A stretch of DNA of 64,000 bases, taken from the NCBI RefSeq assembly GCF_900141875.1, contig NZ_FQZE01000006.1, positions 120,776 through 184,775 on the forward strand, read 5' to 3'. The notes below the pieces were generated by a model, which was not told where the DNA came from, ran no database searches, and saw only the letters and a program-made list of their open reading frames with translations. This stretch comes from Tangfeifania diversioriginum (GTDB lineage Bacteria; Bacteroidota; Bacteroidia; Bacteroidales; Prolixibacteraceae). How positions within the stretch are numbered: the first letter of the stretch is position 1; each line of letters starts with the position of its first letter. This document shows, piece by piece, positions 60,817 through 64,000 of this stretch. A program made the translations under genes and the position numbers.

Positions 60817-62591
60817 ACGAAATACGAAACCGCCTGAAAACACTGCGAATGGAAATGTTAAAGCACGATCTCGATGCCTGGTACATTTCGGGTACCGACC
60901 CGCACGCCAGTGAATACCTGCCCGACCGATGGCAAACACGTGCATTTATTTCCGGGTTTACCGGGTCGTACGGAGTAGTGGTGGTAACCCAGGAAGAGGC
61001 CGGATTGTGGACTGATAGTCGCTATTTCCTTCAGGCCGAAGAACAATTGAAAGGTTCCGGTATAAAAATGTTTAAACTACGCGTTCCGGATGCCATTTTA
61101 CCCGAGGAGTGGCTGGCAAAAAAGCTGGACTCCGGCAGCAAGGTAGGGTTTGACCCGCAAACATTGACAGTGGCCGGATATCGCAGTTTGAACAATTCGT
61201 TGCTGAAAAAGGGAATCGGTACAGTGCAAACATCAGATTTATTTGAGAAAATCTGGGAAACCCGTCCCGAAATTTCCAAAGATGAAATCATTGAACTGGA
61301 GACAAAATATGCCGGTTGGTCGCGAAAAGAAAAAAGGGAGTTAGTGGCTTCGAAATTAAAAGAAGCGACTGCCGATTTTCAGGTGGTTACTGCCCTCGAC
61401 GAACTGGCCTGGGTTTTCAATTTGCGCGGGTCAGACATTGCTTACAACCCGGTTTTTACTGGTTATGGCGTAGTCGGAAAAAATGAAGCAGCATTGTTTA
61501 TAGATCCTGCGAAAATTTCGGCAGAATTGAGGGGCCTGCTTGAAAAAGAACGGGTTGAAATTTTTAATTATGCTGAATTCTGGAAATGGCTGAAATCAGT
61601 AAAAGGCCGAAAAACTTTAATCGATACTTCTTCCGCCAATTATGCGGTTTGGGATGCGCTTCATGATGGTAATTTCCTGCAAGAAGAAACTTCGGTTATT
61701 TCAATGCTGAAAGCACAAAAAAACGAGACCGAACTGAACGGATTTCGTGAGGCGATGAAGAAAGATGGTGCCGCACTAATGGAAGTATTGTTTTGGCTGA
61801 AAAACAACATCGGTAAAAAAGAAATTACGGAATACACCGTGGCCCAAAAACTGGCTGAATGCCGTGCAAAACAAGATGGATTCCGGGGCGAAAGTTTTCC
61901 GCCAATTGTGGGGTACAAAGAACACGGTGCCATTGTGCACCTGAATGTGGGGCCGGACGATGCACTTCCTTTGGAAAAAGAGGGAATTTTGCTGTTCGAT
62001 TCCGGCGGCCAGTATTTAAACGGAACTACCGACATCACTCGTACAGTGGCGCTGGGTGAAGTCACGCCGCAACAAAAAACCGATTTTACGCTGGTGCTGA
62101 AAGGCATGATAGCATTAACGATGGCTGTATTTCCGGAAGGAACAAAAGGCGCGAACCTCGATGTGCTGGCCCGCAAGGCGCTTTGGGAGAACGGACTCAA
62201 TTACGGGCACGGAACCAGCCATGGGGTGGGGCATTTCCTGAATGTACACGAAGGGCCGATGTCCATCCGCCAGGAGTTTAATCCGGTGCCCCTAAAACCA
62301 GGAATGGTGATGTCCAACGAACCCGGTCTTTATCGCGAAGGCGAATACGGCATCCGCACTGAAAATATGATAGTGTGCGTGGAACAGGGAAATACTGATT
62401 TTGGTAAATTCCTCGGATTTGATACATTGACGCTTTGTCCGATCGACACTTCGTTAATCGACAAAGATCTTCTGACCGAAAACGAAATCGACTGGCTGAA
62501 CAGTTACCACATAAAAGTGAGGGAAGAACTGAAACCACTGCTTTCGGAAGAGCTGCTGGCTTTTTTGGAAGAATTGACACAGCCGCTGTAA
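60813..62591 (+). CDS. Xaa-Pro aminopeptidase (M24B), three-domain form
   Basis: 592 aa. Creatinase-like N-terminal domains, then the pita-bread catalytic domain at about 305-530. Metal ligands: two Asp in LFDSGGQYLNGTTDITRT, His in GTSHGVGHFLNVHEGP, Glu in SNEPGLYREGEYGIR and Glu in RTENMIV. The C-terminal extension matches the eukaryotic/large bacterial type. Removes N-terminal residues preceding proline; no signal peptide, so cytoplasmic. Starts inside the Nudix stop (ATGA overlap). Confidence 0.95.
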   Translation: MNEIRNRLKTLRMEMLKHDLDAWYISGTDPHASEYLPDRWQTRAFISGFTGSYGVVVVTQEEAGLWTDSRYFLQAEEQLKGSGIKMFKLRVPDAILPEEWLAKKLDSGSKVGFDPQTLTVAGYRSLNNSLLKKGIGTVQTSDLFEKIWETRPEISKDEIIELETKYAGWSRKEKRELVASKLKEATADFQVVTALDELAWVFNLRGSDIAYNPVFTGYGVVGKNEAALFIDPAKISAELRGLLEKERVEIFNYAEFWKWLKSVKGRKTLIDTSSANYAVWDALHDGNFLQEETSVISMLKAQKNETELNGFREAMKKDGAALMEVLFWLKNNIGKKEITEYTVAQKLAECRAKQDGFRGESFPPIVGYKEHGAIVHLNVGPDDALPLEKEGILLFDSGGQYLNGTTDITRTVALGEVTPQQKTDFTLVLKGMIALTMAVFPEGTKGANLDVLARKALWENGLNYGHGTSHGVGHFLNVHEGPMSIRQEFNPVPLKPGMVMSNEPGLYREGEYGIRTENMIVCVEQGNTDFGKFLGFDTLTLCPIDTSLIDKDLLTENEIDWLNSYHIKVREELKPLLSEELLAFLEELTQPL

Positions 62592-62599
62592 TCCGTCAA

Positions 62600-62616
62600 G
62601 CGGTTTCAAACCGCTC
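62600..62616. repeat. Perfect palindrome after the aminopeptidase gene
   Basis: AGCGGTTT, one C, AAACCGCT: an 8-bp stem with a one-base centre, 9 bp past the stop codon. No T-run follows on the + strand, so REP-like palindrome is as likely as terminator. Confidence 0.5.
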
Positions 62617-62674
62617 GATGGATAACTTTGATTTCAGCCATTCTCCCACTCGCTGTGAGGGCATGACTCGCTTT

Positions 62675-63448
62675 TCATAGCTTTTTCCCAATATAAAATG
62701 CATACCCATAATATGCGCTATACTTTGAATATAACTCCGCTTCGTGCCGTTGGTTGGCAATCAGCTCTTCGGCCGTTTTGTTGCCGGCATATTTTTTCAG
62801 AAAGGCTTTCTGTGCTGCCACCTGCGGAACGTAAAAATGTTCCGTCCAGCAGTTTTCAGGCAGAATAAAAGTGGCCACCGGAACATACCCGGCTTTTTGC
62901 AGTTGCGCCACTTTGTTGGGTATAGTGTCTATTTCCGGATAAGCTTCCATCCAGAATTTATGGATTTCTTCCGGCCTTTTTTCAGTGAACCACGATGCTT
63001 CCGAAACAGCGATAAAACCTCCGGGGCTCAGGGATTTCCTCCATTCGTTTAAGCCCCGTTCATAACCGATATTGTAGATTGCTCCCTCAGACCAAATCAG
63101 GTCGAATTCTTCCTCCTGAAAAGGAAGGTTTTCCATTGATCCGGTGATGCCTTTCACCCTGTTTTGAAGATTCAGCTTTTTAGTATTTTGGTTGAACAGG
63201 TCAATAAATTTGGAAAACAAATCGACCCCGGTAAATTGTCCCGGTGCGTTTTGTGCCAACACCATCGTCTGTCCACCGGTTCCGCAGCCAAGGTCGGCAA
63301 TGCGCGACTTGTCATTCAGATTATCAATAAAGCTTAGTGCTTTACGTGTTACTTCCGGACTGCCCGGCCCCTGTCTTTCAATGAAAGAAAAATATTCACA
63401 GATTAAATCGAAATCGAATTCGTGAATGGATTTATTATCATTACTCAT
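62675..63448 (-). CDS. Class I SAM-dependent methyltransferase
   Basis: 257 aa. Methyltransferase motif [17 protein letters not shown] at about 54-69, acidic loop [10 protein letters not shown], motif II region [14 protein letters not shown], post-motif [15 protein letters not shown]. The N-terminal [20 protein letters not shown] and C-terminal [19 protein letters not shown] segments fit a family of small-molecule methyltransferases. Substrate unknown. Convergent with the aminopeptidase gene. Confidence 0.88.
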   Translation of the reverse strand: MSNDNKSIHEFDFDLICEYFSFIERQGPGSPEVTRKALSFIDNLNDKSRIADLGCGTGGQTMVLAQNAPGQFTGVDLFSKFIDLFNQNTKKLNLQNRVKGITGSMENLPFQEEEFDLIWSEGAIYNIGYERGLNEWRKSLSPGGFIAVSEASWFTEKRPEEIHKFWMEAYPEIDTIPNKVAQLQKAGYVPVATFILPENCWTEHFYVPQVAAQKAFLKKYAGNKTAEELIANQRHEAELYSKYSAYYGYAFYIGKKL

Positions 63449-63949
63449 GATTTTATTTTTTTGTGTTTTGCCGGAAAGTTAGATCTCAAAATTTCTGTTC
63501 CGGCCAATAAATAATTTTTAAAAATGAAAATACTCTATCCTGAACAGGACAGCGTTTACTGGAGGGATAACCAGTGGCAAAAACCACAGGTTATTTAGCG
63601 CACCGAATCCGAATTAAATTTATACATCCAATTGTTTTAGTGTAGTAAAAATAAGAATTATTTTGCAATAAATCCACTCCTTTGAAAATTGCGCCGAGTG
63701 GTTGATGATAAAGTCGAACGATTATTACAAGAACAAAAATAAATCGGGCTTTCTGGATGAAAAATAGTTAAAGTATCTTTGAATCAGTATTAACTTACTC
63801 GATTGATAATTTTAGGTTACCACAATATTGACTGAAAACAATATTTAATTCCTTGTTTGAAAAACAACCGGGAGATAGATTTCAGAGCCCTTTTTAGCCC
63901 GGATTATTCTTACCGCAGCACAAGGCTGCAAACAAAAATACATAATTTG
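63449..63949. other. Intergenic region with a hairpin and a tiny frame
   Basis: 523-bp gap to the last gene. At 63524-63598 a 24-codon frame reads MKILYPEQDSVYWRDNQWQK then PQVI and stops; it may be the beginning of a lost gene. Its 3' part forms an 11-bp stem with one mismatch (ATAACCAGTGG 63567-63577, CCACAGGTTAT 63584-63594). Nothing else recognisable. Confidence 0.4.
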
Positions 63950-63957
63950 TACTTTTG
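63950..63957 (+). promoter_or_regulatory. -7 promoter box of the last gene
   Basis: TACTTTTG, exact TAnnTTTG, 14 bp before the ATG at 63972. Confidence 0.5.
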
Positions 63958-63971
63958 AGTAAAAACGAATT

Positions 63972-64000
63972 ATGAATTTTACCGAAGCATTCAATAAGAG
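63972..64000 (+). CDS. 5' end of a gene running off the window
   Basis: ATG followed by codons for NFTEAFNK, open to the window end, with a promoter box just upstream. Too short to identify. Confidence 0.5.

Noticed and set aside
63524..63598. 24-codon frame MKILYPEQDSVY...
   Set aside because: Too short to call a gene; kept only as a note in the intergenic entry.
1..64000. CRISPR arrays, tRNA/rRNA genes, insertion sequences, prophage
   Set aside because: No regularly spaced repeats, no cloverleaf or rRNA sequence recognised by reading, and no transposase, integrase or phage structural gene.

Overview
The window comes from a member of the Bacteroidota, most likely a marine or gut-type Bacteroidales/Marinilabiliales relative (inferred, not proven). 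The evidence is: repeated TAnnTTTG (-7) promoter boxes with few strong Shine-Dalgarno sites, a C-terminal type IX secretion sorting domain, an ECF sigma/FecR/STN-TonB receptor operon, many lipoprotein-type signal peptides, an archaeal/eukaryotic-type prolyl-tRNA synthetase, and several glycoside hydrolases typical of the phylum (GH92, GH3, GH43, GH51). About 55 protein genes are supported. I see no rRNA, tRNA, CRISPR array, phage or intact transposase.

Layout. 1-6.2 kb: start of a lipoprotein gene on the minus strand, then proS, pepT-tilS, a GH2 gene remnant and a T9SS-exported protein. 6.3-12.4 kb (minus): sugar isomerase/epimerase, Tat-exported Gfo/Idh/MocA oxidoreductase, GH92 alpha-mannosidase and a DUF1080 (3-keto-glycoside hydrolase family) protein, which together look like an envelope glycan-processing set. 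12.5-19.2 kb (minus): UPF0316 protein, prfC, a degraded membrane-protein locus, then an overlapping operon of acyl-CoA synthetase, GHMP sugar kinase and galU. 19.4-24.6 kb: galactose module (galM facing away from gntR-galK-MFS transporter), with near-identical operator sequences in two intergenic regions. 24.7-32 kb: ettA, a hypothetical, a single-domain response regulator, a macrodomain protein, a DUF6132-thioredoxin pair, two hydrolases, a small membrane protein and an eIF1/SUI1-like protein.

32-43.7 kb: a DUF5916 outer-membrane protein and a LytS/LytTR two-component operon. Each is preceded by a copy of the same roughly 240-bp noncoding element, which also carries a minus-strand terminator-like hairpin plus T-run, so it is a candidate duplicated small RNA or regulatory leader. 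These are followed by GH3, GH43 and GH51 glycosidases, with the GH43 and GH51 genes separated by a segment flanked by two identical 36-bp palindromes. 43.7-49.1 kb (minus): a large membrane protein with a VWA-like region and three tandem paralogous lipoproteins of unknown function. 49-51.7 kb: a PDZ-domain remnant, a WecA/MraY-type phosphosugar transferase and an exported aldose 1-epimerase. 51.9-57.1 kb: ECF sigma factor, STN-TonB receptor, FecR anti-sigma and DUF4382 lipoprotein in an unusual order. 57.2-64 kb: SDR, LysE exporter, hypothetical, esterase-Nudix-aminopeptidase P overlapping cluster, a methyltransferase, and the first codons of one more gene.

The strongest leads for something undescribed are the duplicated noncoding element at 32.04 and 34.52 kb, the VWA/three-lipoprotein operon, the ECF/TonB/FecR/DUF4382 operon, and the galactose operator pair.
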